Origin: JBKBIP01 sp046297495
GTDB lineage: Bacteria; Planctomycetota; Planctomycetia; Gemmatales; Gemmataceae
Direction of reading: 5' to 3'
DNA: 64,000 nucleotides
NCBI GenBank assembly: GCA_046297495.1
Contig: JBKBIP010000002.1
Location: 186,001-250,000 of the forward strand
In this document: piece after piece, positions 8,998 through 16,504 of the stretch
Numbering within the stretch: position 1 is the first letter of the stretch
Layout: each line of letters begins with the position of its first letter
Program-made: the position numbers and the translations under genes
The notes under the pieces: model-generated
The model's database searches: none
The model's input: only the letters and a program-made list of their open reading frames with translations
Told to the model about the DNA's origin: nothing

Positions 8998-9914
8998 ACA
9001 CGGTGTATGCTCCCCATCGAACTGTTACTAACTTGGAAGATTGCTGGTTTTATCACACGATGGAACTTCCTGGTTACGGGTTGATCTCAGGAGATTGGGA
9101 CTTGCGTCAGGGCATGACGGAATACCTCGGCCAGGTGCCATTAAAAGGCAAGCGGGTTCTGGAATTGGGAACGGCCAGCGGCTGTATCTGTTTTCACATG
9201 GAACAGCAAGGGGCCGAGGTCGTCGCTTATGATCTCGCGGAAGAATTCGCGGACGACCGGGACATTGTACCCTTTCATGGGATGGATTGGCGCAACCATG
9301 GCGCGCGGGGCCATTCCTTCATGCGTAAGCTGAACAACAGCTGGTGGCTCAGCCATGCCGCATTTCAATCCCAGGCACGCGTGGTGTATGGATCGGTGTA
9401 CCAGATTCCCAAAGAGATTGGCATGTTTGACGTGGGCCTGTTCGGTTGCATTTTGCTACACTTGCGCGACCCGTTCCGTGCCTTGGCCAACGCCGCCACG
9501 CACGTGCGCGATACCATGATCGTGACAGAAACGCTGAATTCCAATCTCTTTCCCCAACTTCCACCCGAACCCGATTGGGAATCGCAATGGTCATCCTCGC
9601 CGTGGCGCCGCATCATCCAGCGTTTGTGTTTCCGAATGATTCGCGGTCCATTGCAACGAAGATTCCAGCAAATCACGAATTACGTCGAGAAAATCCGCGC
9701 CTTTCAACAAGATTATCAGGCTTTGCCTGTCCAGTATTTCTATCCCAACTACCGTAAGCGCTATCCGACGGAGACGTGGTGGTACATTACACCGCAACTG
9801 ATGTGTGAATTTCTGGGTGTGTTAGGCTTTCCAAACGCGCGGGTGACTTATCACACGCAACTGTTCAAAGGCCATCCAGCCCCTATGTATACCGTGGTCG
9901 CGCATCGGGAATAG
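8964..9914 (+). CDS. Class I SAM-dependent methyltransferase
   Basis: 316 residues. ATG 8964 has AAGGAGG seven bases upstream. The Rossmann core is clear: KGKRVLELGTASG (motif I, residues about 58-70), EVVAYDLAEEF (acidic end of strand 2) and GMFDVGLFGCILLHLRDP (motif IV region). N-terminal YHTMELPGYGLISGDWDLR resembles DUF1698/CmoB-like small-molecule or glycan methyltransferases. The C-terminal 110 residues are rich in aromatic and basic residues. The substrate is unknown, and there is no operon partner. Confidence 0.75.
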   Translation: MVDMCVPCNGVDTVYAPHRTVTNLEDCWFYHTMELPGYGLISGDWDLRQGMTEYLGQVPLKGKRVLELGTASGCICFHMEQQGAEVVAYDLAEEFADDRDIVPFHGMDWRNHGARGHSFMRKLNNSWWLSHAAFQSQARVVYGSVYQIPKEIGMFDVGLFGCILLHLRDPFRALANAATHVRDTMIVTETLNSNLFPQLPPEPDWESQWSSSPWRRIIQRLCFRMIRGPLQRRFQQITNYVEKIRAFQQDYQALPVQYFYPNYRKRYPTETWWYITPQLMCEFLGVLGFPNARVTYHTQLFKGHPAPMYTVVAHRE

Positions 9915-10009
9915 CGGCTACTGAGGAAGAGTATGCTAGCGCGGGAATCGTGAAACTCCCGTGCTGGTTTTGGGACTTGTCAAAAAAATTTCCGGTGTCA
10001 TCGCAATGT

Positions 10010-10056
10010 GATTCATCGTTTTGCGCTCGTGACATCCCACGCAAAACGATGAATCC
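10010..10056. repeat. Palindromic element, complete hairpin (copy 3)
   Basis: Left arm GATTCATCGTTTTGCG (10010-10025), right arm CGCAAAACGATGAATCC (10040-10056). Compared with the consensus, both arms carry matching changes (TTTTGCG / CGCAAAA), so pairing is kept. It lies between convergent genes. Confidence 0.85.
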
Positions 10057-10104
10057 ACCATCCCCCTCGAGAAGTTATGGATCGGCGTATCTTGTGCTGT
10101 TGGC

Positions 10105-10737
10105 TTACCCATTTCTCTCTAAATACTCATCTTCCCGGCGTTTCTCTTGCAGACACTCGATGAAATCTCGGTGCAGACTGGGATGTAAGCGTTCCATAAA
10201 GGATTGGTCCAGATTGTGGACACTGATCAGATTTACCACGTCGGCGAAGTCTTGATAACGGCGGGCGGCGAGCTTGAGCTGGATCAATGTCGTCAAGTTA
10301 ATGTATTGAATCTTATTAATTGGTTCGCGCACGTCGGCGGGATCGGGAAAGGTGATGGGGCCGGGTTGTCCCATGCCGGGATGAAGGCCCGTCACCAAAA
10401 TATCCAGGGTCACGCCATTCGCCTTGTCAATGAAGCGCCGGCTTCGATCCGGTGCCGATTCATAGTGTTTGGGAACGAATGTCTGGCGAAATAACTCCAA
10501 GCCTTCGCGGGTCAACAATATGTCCACATCCTTGGTCATCCGTTCGTGACCGTGAGCGAACACCGCCATGCCGCCCATCACCGCGTAGGTGATATTGGCC
10601 TTTTCGAGCCGGCGCACTAAACGCCGCATGGAAACTTGAGCAAGATCTCGATTGCTCATGAATACCGCCATGGCGCGAAGGGGATCGGTGGAACGGCGGG
10701 GCGTGGGAATGCTTTGCTTTTTTCTTTGTGTCGGCAT
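10105..10737 (-). CDS. Nucleotidyltransferase-fold protein (MNT/AbiEii-like)
   Basis: 210 residues from ATG 10737. The frame continues upstream to 10803 without a better ribosome site, and none is strong here. The key signature is GGMAVFAHGHERMTKDVDIL (about residues 53-72): GG, then the DxD metal-binding pair of the polymerase-beta nucleotidyltransferase fold. A later segment (LTTLIQLKLAARRYQDFADV) resembles AbiEii-type transferases, where it follows the active site. No antitoxin-like partner is adjacent; the neighbours are the pyrophosphatase upstream and a methyltransferase on the other strand. Toxin or housekeeping function cannot be decided. Confidence 0.65.
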   Translation of the reverse strand: MPTQRKKQSIPTPRRSTDPLRAMAVFMSNRDLAQVSMRRLVRRLEKANITYAVMGGMAVFAHGHERMTKDVDILLTREGLELFRQTFVPKHYESAPDRSRRFIDKANGVTLDILVTGLHPGMGQPGPITFPDPADVREPINKIQYINLTTLIQLKLAARRYQDFADVVNLISVHNLDQSFMERLHPSLHRDFIECLQEKRREDEYLERNG

Positions 10738-10822
10738 AAAAGCACCATACGAGGGGAGGAGAAAATACCAATCAATAGAGGTATTTTCCCTCCCCCCTCT
10801 CATTTTTTCAATGTCCTGCCGA

Positions 10823-13267
10823 TCAATCGCCGATGCCCAGCGCCTTGGCGATGATCGGCGCGAAGACGACGATCATGCCGGCGAAGACCACAGCCACCAT
10901 GCTCATGAGCTTGATGAGGATGTTGAGCGATGGCCCTGAGGTGTCCTTGAATGGGTCGCCCACGGTGTCGCCGACGACGCCGGCCTTGTGGGCGTCGGAG
11001 CCTTTGCCGCCGTATTCCCCCGCTTCGATGTGTTTCTTGGCGTTGTCCCAAGCGCCGCCGGCATTGGCCATGAAGACCGCCACGGCGAAGCCGCACGTCA
11101 GCCCGCCGGCCAGCAAGCCCATGATGCCGCTGACGCCGAGGACCAATCCGACCGTCAAGGGGACGGCGACAGCCAAGAACGCTGGCAGGATCATCTCTTT
11201 TTGGGCGCCGACCGTGGCGATGTGGACGCAGGTGGCGTAGTCGGCCTTGGCGTGGGGATCGCTGAGCAGATTCAACTCCTTGAATTGCCGGCGCACTTCC
11301 TCGACCATGCGCCCGGCGGCCCGTCCCACCGCTTTCATGGTCAAGCCGCTGAAGACAAAGACCATGAGCACTCCCAGGAACATGCCGACCAGCACTTTCG
11401 GATTCATCAGGTTAATGCCGTAGAAATCCATGAAATCAGCCAACGTCGCTTCCTTGGCCCGGATCAGCCGGGTCCCCTGCGGCCACTGAGCGCGGTTGAG
11501 GGTCGGAGCTTTGTCAAATTCCTGAGCCAATTGAGGTGAGGGGGCAATCAGGAAATAAGCGCGGTTGAAGTTCGTTTCCGGGTCCTTGGGGCCACCTTCG
11601 GCGTATTTGCGGAAGCCCAGGGACACCAGCTGCCCCTCGGCCACTTGATGCGTTTCCACGTAGGCGGTCGCCTGCCGCTGAATGCCGACGCGCACTTCCT
11701 CGACGAAGGCGGCCAGCAGCGCCAACGCCGTCAGCGCCGCCGAACCGATGGCGAACCCTTTGCCGGTGGCGGCCGTGGTATTGCCAAGAGCGTCCAGGGC
11801 GTCGGTGCGTTCGCGGACGTGCGGTTCCTGCTCGGTCATCTGAGCGTTGCCGCCGGCGTTGTCGGCGATGGGGCCGTAGGCATCGGTGGCCAACGTGATG
11901 CCCAAGGTGGACAACATGCCGACGGCGGCGATGCCGATGCCGTACAGGCCCAGCGCGGGAATTTGGAACCCCCCCGCGAAGCCATAGGCCAACATCATGG
12001 CGACGCAGACGATGGACAACGGCGCCCAGGCGCTGAGCATCCCCTGCGCGACACCGCCGATGATGGTGGTGGCCGGCCCCGTCACCGTTTGACCAGCCAG
12101 CCAGCGCGTCGGCTCATATTCGCTGGAGGTGAAATACTCGGTGAACCAGCCGATCAACACCCCCGCCAGCAGGCCGGAAACGATGCTGCCGAAGATGCCA
12201 AACCAGATACTTCTACCGTCGCTGGTTTGGATGCCCCCCAACACCAGCCACGTCACGAACAACGCCGCCAGCACCAGCAAGATGCTGGCCCCCCACACGC
12301 CGCGGCGCAAGGCCCACAGCAGGTTCTTCTGGCTGGCTCCTTCCTCGGTCTTGACGAAGTAGATGCTAACGATCGACAAGACAATGCCAATGCCGGCCAA
12401 CACCATGGGAGCCGACACGAAACGCAGGCTCACTTGCAGCGGAGTGAGACCGATGGCTTCGAGTTGACTTTCGCTCAAACCCAAGGCCAAGGCGGCGGCG
12501 GCTCCCAAGGCGGCGGTGGCCAGGATCGAGCCGCAGTAGCTCTCGTACAAGTCGGCCCCCATGCCGGCCACGTCGCCGACGTTGTCCCCCACGTTGTCCG
12601 CGATGACGGCCGGATTGCGCGGATCGTCCTCGGGAATGTTGGCTTCCGTTTTCCCCACCAGGTCGGCGCCGACGTCGGCGGACTTGGTAAAGATGCCACC
12701 GCCGACACGAGCGAACAGCGCTTGTGTGCTGGCCCCCATGCCGAAACAGAGCATAACCACGGTGATTTGTTCTACCGTCATGTCCGTGAACACCACCAGC
12801 CCCAGGAACCAGGCCGTGATGTCGAGCAGCCCCAAGCCGACGACCACCAAGCCCATGACGGCGCCAGCCCGGAAGGCCACTTGCAGGCCGCGATTCAACG
12901 ATTCCTTGGCCCCTTGGGTGGTGCGGTTGGAAGCGATGGTGGCGGTGTTCATGCCGATGAAGCCGGCCAAACCGCTGAAGAAGCCCCCCGTCAGGAACGC
13001 GAAGGGGACCAGGACGCTTTGCTGCTTCAAGCCGAACGCTTGCCAGGACAACAGCCCCACCAGCAAGGCAAAGACAATCGCCACCACCGTGTATTGCCGT
13101 TTCAGATAAGCGAAGGCCCCTTCGCGGACGTAACCAGCGATGTCGCGCATGCGCTGATCCCCCGGATCCGCCGCCTGAATTTCCTTGAAGAACTTGTAGG
13201 CAAAGCCCAGAGCCAGCACGGCCCCTGCTGGCGCCAACCACCACGAATAGGGTACGTTTTCTAACAC
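10823..13267 (-). CDS. hppA: Membrane-bound ion-pumping pyrophosphatase, potassium-dependent type
   Basis: Hydrolyses pyrophosphate and pumps H+ or Na+ across a membrane. 814 residues with about 16 membrane segments. I chose GTG 13267 because AAGGAG lies 8 bases upstream and the first helix follows at once. An ATG at 13345 would add 26 unlikely residues. Substrate motifs are intact: DVGADLVGKTEANIPEDDPR (about residue 200) and ADNVGDNVGD. The segment GNTTAATGKGFAIGSAA has Ala where potassium-independent pumps have Lys, which marks the K+-dependent subfamily. H+ versus Na+ specificity is not resolved. The C-terminal GxGD end (KALGIGD) is present. It is divergent from the WD40 gene. Confidence 0.95.
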   Translation of the reverse strand: MLENVPYSWWLAPAGAVLALGFAYKFFKEIQAADPGDQRMRDIAGYVREGAFAYLKRQYTVVAIVFALLVGLLSWQAFGLKQQSVLVPFAFLTGGFFSGLAGFIGMNTATIASNRTTQGAKESLNRGLQVAFRAGAVMGLVVVGLGLLDITAWFLGLVVFTDMTVEQITVVMLCFGMGASTQALFARVGGGIFTKSADVGADLVGKTEANIPEDDPRNPAVIADNVGDNVGDVAGMGADLYESYCGSILATAALGAAAALALGLSESQLEAIGLTPLQVSLRFVSAPMVLAGIGIVLSIVSIYFVKTEEGASQKNLLWALRRGVWGASILLVLAALFVTWLVLGGIQTSDGRSIWFGIFGSIVSGLLAGVLIGWFTEYFTSSEYEPTRWLAGQTVTGPATTIIGGVAQGMLSAWAPLSIVCVAMMLAYGFAGGFQIPALGLYGIGIAAVGMLSTLGITLATDAYGPIADNAGGNAQMTEQEPHVRERTDALDALGNTTAATGKGFAIGSAALTALALLAAFVEEVRVGIQRQATAYVETHQVAEGQLVSLGFRKYAEGGPKDPETNFNRAYFLIAPSPQLAQEFDKAPTLNRAQWPQGTRLIRAKEATLADFMDFYGINLMNPKVLVGMFLGVLMVFVFSGLTMKAVGRAAGRMVEEVRRQFKELNLLSDPHAKADYATCVHIATVGAQKEMILPAFLAVAVPLTVGLVLGVSGIMGLLAGGLTCGFAVAVFMANAGGAWDNAKKHIEAGEYGGKGSDAHKAGVVGDTVGDPFKDTSGPSLNILIKLMSMVAVVFAGMIVVFAPIIAKALGIGD

Positions 13268-13494
13268 CGCGCAATCTCCTTGGCGCAACTCATTAGGATA
13301 AAAATGCTCTCCGTGAATATGGGAATACAATAGGTAGCCCTTCATCGAAAGTCTAGGGGGCTGACAAAAGCTGATTTGTCGGGGGCGGATTCTCCCGAAT
13401 TCTGGCATCCCTTTTTTTCACCAGAGTAACTGTCCGATAGCCGATTGCGGTGCTTGCATGGGAGTCCTCGGCGCGCGTCCGCTGCCGCTTCCCC

Positions 13495-13512
13495 CGCCGA
13501 ACCGATAAATCC
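13495..13512. repeat. Palindromic element, one good arm (copy 4)
   Basis: CGCCGAACCGATAAATCC matches the right arm of the family. The opposite arm is degenerate. It lies in the divergent gap between the pyrophosphatase and the WD40 gene. Confidence 0.5.
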
Positions 13513-13617
13513 CAAGGCAAAGATACGGGACAAATAATATGCTTATAGGAACCAATCATCCAGCGGATGACGTGAGCTTGGGACAGGTCCGTGCCCGGCG
13601 CGTTTGGTGAGGCTTTT

Positions 13618-14748
13618 ATGATGATGAAACTGCGGTTGTTGCCGGTGGGTTCTGGACCCGAAGCGGAGATCGGAGAAATTTATTCCTGCGTCTATACCCC
13701 TGACAGCCGAAATGTCCTATCTGGGGGCTGGGACGGTCAATTGCACCTGTGGGATGCGCGGGATGGGGCCCATTTGTTGGCCGTTTCCGTCAGCGCCAAA
13801 CCCATCTCCGCCTGCGCGGTCACGCCGGACGGCAAGTATTGGCTGTCGGGATCATTGGAAGGCATGTTGGCCCACTGGGAGGCGACCAGCCAGCGCCAAG
13901 CGTCGATCTTCCTCGCCCACAATCGCCCCATTTCCGCGATTGTCTTCGGCCTGACAAATCATGTCGTGGCCACGGCCTCTTGGGACACCGCCATCACGCT
14001 CTGGACCTTGGATCGCCAGCGCGCCGGCAAGACATTGAACGGCCACCGTGACATCGTGGCAGGCTGCCGCTTCACCCCCGACGGCGAGCAGGTCTTTTCC
14101 TGGTCGCACGATGGCACGGTACGCTTGTGGCACGCCGAGACCGGACAGCCGCTGCACGACAGCGCCAGCCACAACGACCGCGTGACGGCGGGGGACGTAT
14201 CTCCCGATGGTGTCTGGGGAGTGTCCGGCGGCCGCGATGGCATGATCAAGCTCTGGAACCTGAAATTATGGCAGGAAGTGGCTTCGTTCCTACTAGGAAA
14301 TGAATTGAATAGCTGTCTGTTTCTCCGCGACGGCAAAACGCTGGTGGTCGCCGACGCGCGCGGCAAGCTCACGCTGCACACCTTGCCCCATCTCGATCCA
14401 ATCAGCGAACTGGATACGTTCCTTCCCGTGCAGTGCGCCGCCCTGGCGCCAGCCAGCGACCAGATCGCCTTGGGCTGCGCCGACGGCACCTTGCGGCTCG
14501 TCGCCGTCGCTGGCTTGGAGCAGGAACCGCTCATGGTGACCGCTCTGCGAACCAGCCGACGCACCGCCAACGCCTGGCAACGGCTGCTCGGCAAGAGCCA
14601 AATCACCCACGCTTACCACTGCCGCTGCCCCGTCTGTCAGCATTCCGTCCCGCTCGCCAACGAACACCTCGGCCAAACCATCTCCTGCCCCCACTGCCAC
14701 CGCGCCCTGCGCCTCGCCGCCCTCGCCAAGCTCCCCCGTGAGAGCTAA
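13618..14748 (+). CDS. Seven-bladed WD40 propeller with C-terminal zinc ribbon
   Basis: 376 residues, no signal peptide, so probably cytoplasmic. ATG 13618 (or the next two ATG codons) follows GGTGAGG. Seven WD-like repeats are visible at about 42-residue spacing (e.g. VLSGGWDGQLHLWD, VATASWDTAITLW, FSWSHDGTVRLW, VSGGRDGMIKLW), enough for one closed propeller. The C-terminal 40 residues carry CRCPVC and SCPHCH, two CxxC-type knuckles that should bind one zinc. This pairing suggests a scaffold that binds protein through the propeller and nucleic acid or protein through the ribbon; that is inference. No partner gene is adjacent. Confidence 0.8.
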   Translation: MMMKLRLLPVGSGPEAEIGEIYSCVYTPDSRNVLSGGWDGQLHLWDARDGAHLLAVSVSAKPISACAVTPDGKYWLSGSLEGMLAHWEATSQRQASIFLAHNRPISAIVFGLTNHVVATASWDTAITLWTLDRQRAGKTLNGHRDIVAGCRFTPDGEQVFSWSHDGTVRLWHAETGQPLHDSASHNDRVTAGDVSPDGVWGVSGGRDGMIKLWNLKLWQEVASFLLGNELNSCLFLRDGKTLVVADARGKLTLHTLPHLDPISELDTFLPVQCAALAPASDQIALGCADGTLRLVAVAGLEQEPLMVTALRTSRRTANAWQRLLGKSQITHAYHCRCPVCQHSVPLANEHLGQTISCPHCHRALRLAALAKLPRES

Positions 14749-15370
14749 AGGCTCATTGCCCAAGAATTTTCTGGGGGTGGTTTTTTGACCTGGAAAGGGC
14801 AAGTCTTACGGATTCCCGCGCGGCTAATCAATCATGGGAGGGTGGGCCGAGTCTTTGAGGCTCACAAGGGGCTTATGCTACCATTGTGCGGATTCCGGGG
14901 CGCCTTGCACCCCCTTCATCTTTTCATTGTTCCATTCCACCCCACCCCCCCTTTTGGCGTGGTTGGTGCATGTTCATGGAATGAAATAGCGGTATTGAGG
15001 AAAAAAAGAGCCCAGTGCCAAGAAGTGCGCGGACCAAGCCACAAGTGGTGCTCTCCCTATCTTGAGTATCGACCAACGCGGCGGGGGTTACAAGGTTGGC
15101 CGGGAAATCAAAGCACGAACTCATGCTGCCTTTCAGCCCCCTGAATGGGGCAACCGGCGGATCAGGTCTTCATCGCAAGTAAGGCGCATGGCGAACGTCC
15201 CCTGGAACCATTGAAGGAAGGCCTCTTGGGGGATGCCGATGATGTTTCATTGTAAAGCAACCATCCGCTTCGCTGCCAGGAATTTTTGGGGAGAAAAAGC
15301 GCGTGGATGTATCGCGCGTCGGTGGGGAATAGAGCATCGCTTCCGCAAACGGGCGCCGCCTGGAATCTCA
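14749..15370. other. About 620 bases without a recognised gene
   Basis: Open frames here (for example 14785-15144 on the plus strand) have no ribosome site, unusual composition and no recognisable motif. I see no clear gene remnant. The stretch lies between convergent genes and ends at a palindromic element. Confidence 0.4.
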
Positions 15371-15422
15371 GAATTTATCGGTTCGCGTGAGCGGTCGCTT
15401 GCCGGAGCGAACCGATAAATCC
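15371..15422. repeat. Palindromic element, complete hairpin (copy 5)
   Basis: Left arm GAATTTATCGGTTCGCG (15371-15387), right arm GCGAACCGATAAATCC (15407-15422). The stem carries ATTTATCGG with CCGATAAAT, a paired change relative to the ATTCATCG/CGATGAAT form. It lies 25 bases downstream of the lipoprotein stop codon, in a convergent gap. Confidence 0.85.
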
Positions 15423-15446
15423 GTAAGGAAGAGAACTTTCGAGCCT

Positions 15447-15713
15447 TTAGCGATCCGCGCGGATAGCTGTCTGGGCGAGGGGCATGGTGGGTCCATCGTG
15501 TTCGATTTCGCGCAGCAGCGCCTTGGCCATGTCATAGGCGTTGTCCTCGGTGATTTGTTGGGGCGTCACTGGTTTGGCGGCGGTCGTCTGTTCCACGTCC
15601 GGCTTCGACAGCGGTTTGCCAGGAGCGATGTTCGGCCCCAAATGCTTGGCCGGGTTATGACAACCGGCGGTAAGCAGCGCGGTCCAAAGCAGGCCGCGGC
15701 AGATGGTTTTCAT
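15447..15713 (-). CDS. Small lipoprotein of unknown function
   Basis: 88 residues. The N-terminus is a lipoprotein signal with lipobox LLTAGC, so membrane attachment through Cys 18 is predicted. The mature part is Pro/Lys-rich and then helical (NAYDMAKALLREIEHDG). I do not recognise a family. Its ATG overlaps the stop of the upstream gene by four bases (15710-15713), so the two are translationally coupled and probably work together at the envelope. Confidence 0.7.
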   Translation of the reverse strand: MKTICRGLLWTALLTAGCHNPAKHLGPNIAPGKPLSKPDVEQTTAAKPVTPQQITEDNAYDMAKALLREIEHDGPTMPLAQTAIRADR

Positions 15714-16291
15714 GGTTTCCTCCCCCTGGCCGCCGCGCGACCGTTGCGCTGGTCTTGGGGACCAGCGGCCATTCCCCGTTCTTCCGTAAGCAGCTCACGC
15801 AAATCCGCCTCGGCACCCAGATGATCCTCCAGGATTTGCTCATCCGACTCGAAGATGGGCCGTTGGCCCGGCACAGTCGTCCGTCGCGTGTAGGCGGCAT
15901 TGGCGCGGCGGTCCAGCTCATCGGCTAGGCGCGTCAGCTTTTCGTCCTGCGTCTGGAACGCGATGTCACGCAGCCGGTCGCAGACCTCCAAGCGGCGGAG
16001 CAACGTATTCAGCTCCTGTTCACGCTCGGCGGCGGAATTGGAGAGGGATTCCTCTTGTTCTTCGGGTTGGTCCTTGGCTTGCTGATCCCGTTTCGCCGGT
16101 TCGGGTTGCGTCTGCTTTTGGTCCTTGGCTCCGAACCAGCGTTTGAACAAACCGGGCGTGGTCCGGCGTGACGGCTTGGCGTCGTCGTGGTCCTGGCCGC
16201 CGCGCGGCTTGGCCGCCGCGCTGAGCAGGATCACGCATATTATCCCCAGCAACAGGACCCCCCGCCACTGCCTAACTCTTGGTTGGCGCAT
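15710..16291 (-). CDS. Secreted or membrane-anchored coiled-coil protein, unknown function
   Basis: 193 residues. ATG 16291 follows AGGAGGAGAG. A hydrophobic segment (VLLLGIICVILLSAAA) near the N-terminus acts as signal or anchor. Then come a basic/Gln-rich low-complexity stretch, a predicted helical region (REQELNTLLRRLEVCDRLRD, LTRLADELDRRANAAY) and a basic tail. It is the first gene of a two-gene unit with the lipoprotein. Function unknown. Confidence 0.65.
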   Translation of the reverse strand: MRQPRVRQWRGVLLLGIICVILLSAAAKPRGGQDHDDAKPSRRTTPGLFKRWFGAKDQKQTQPEPAKRDQQAKDQPEEQEESLSNSAAEREQELNTLLRRLEVCDRLRDIAFQTQDEKLTRLADELDRRANAAYTRRTTVPGQRPIFESDEQILEDHLGAEADLRELLTEERGMAAGPQDQRNGRAAARGRKP

Positions 16292-16504
16292 CCTCTCCTC
16301 CTGAGCACGCTACGTCCCCCTGGACCGCTCCCGTTTGGCTCTTCCCCCAGAGCCTGGGATGCTCCGGCCCACGATACGGCACGGCTGTCGAGATAGTGCG
16401 AGAAGGGGGGCGTTATGGCAGAGAATCGCCGATATGTCCAGAGCAATTTTCGGCGGTTTCTCCATGAGCGCTCCAGCCGCTGGCCAGCGCCCGCGCCGGG
16501 GGCC

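Noticed and set aside
10105..10737. Toxin-antitoxin system around the nucleotidyltransferase-fold gene
   Set aside because: No small regulator or second partner gene lies next to it.
11645..13264. 539-codon open frame on the plus strand
   Set aside because: It is the antisense shadow of the pyrophosphatase gene; the translation is low-complexity and has no ribosome site or family match.
13267..13345. ATG 13345 as start of the pyrophosphatase
   Set aside because: The added residues are unlike the family and AAGGAG stands before GTG 13267.
14785..15144. 119-codon open frame in the gap after the WD40 gene
   Set aside because: No ribosome site, odd composition and no recognisable motif; treated as non-coding.
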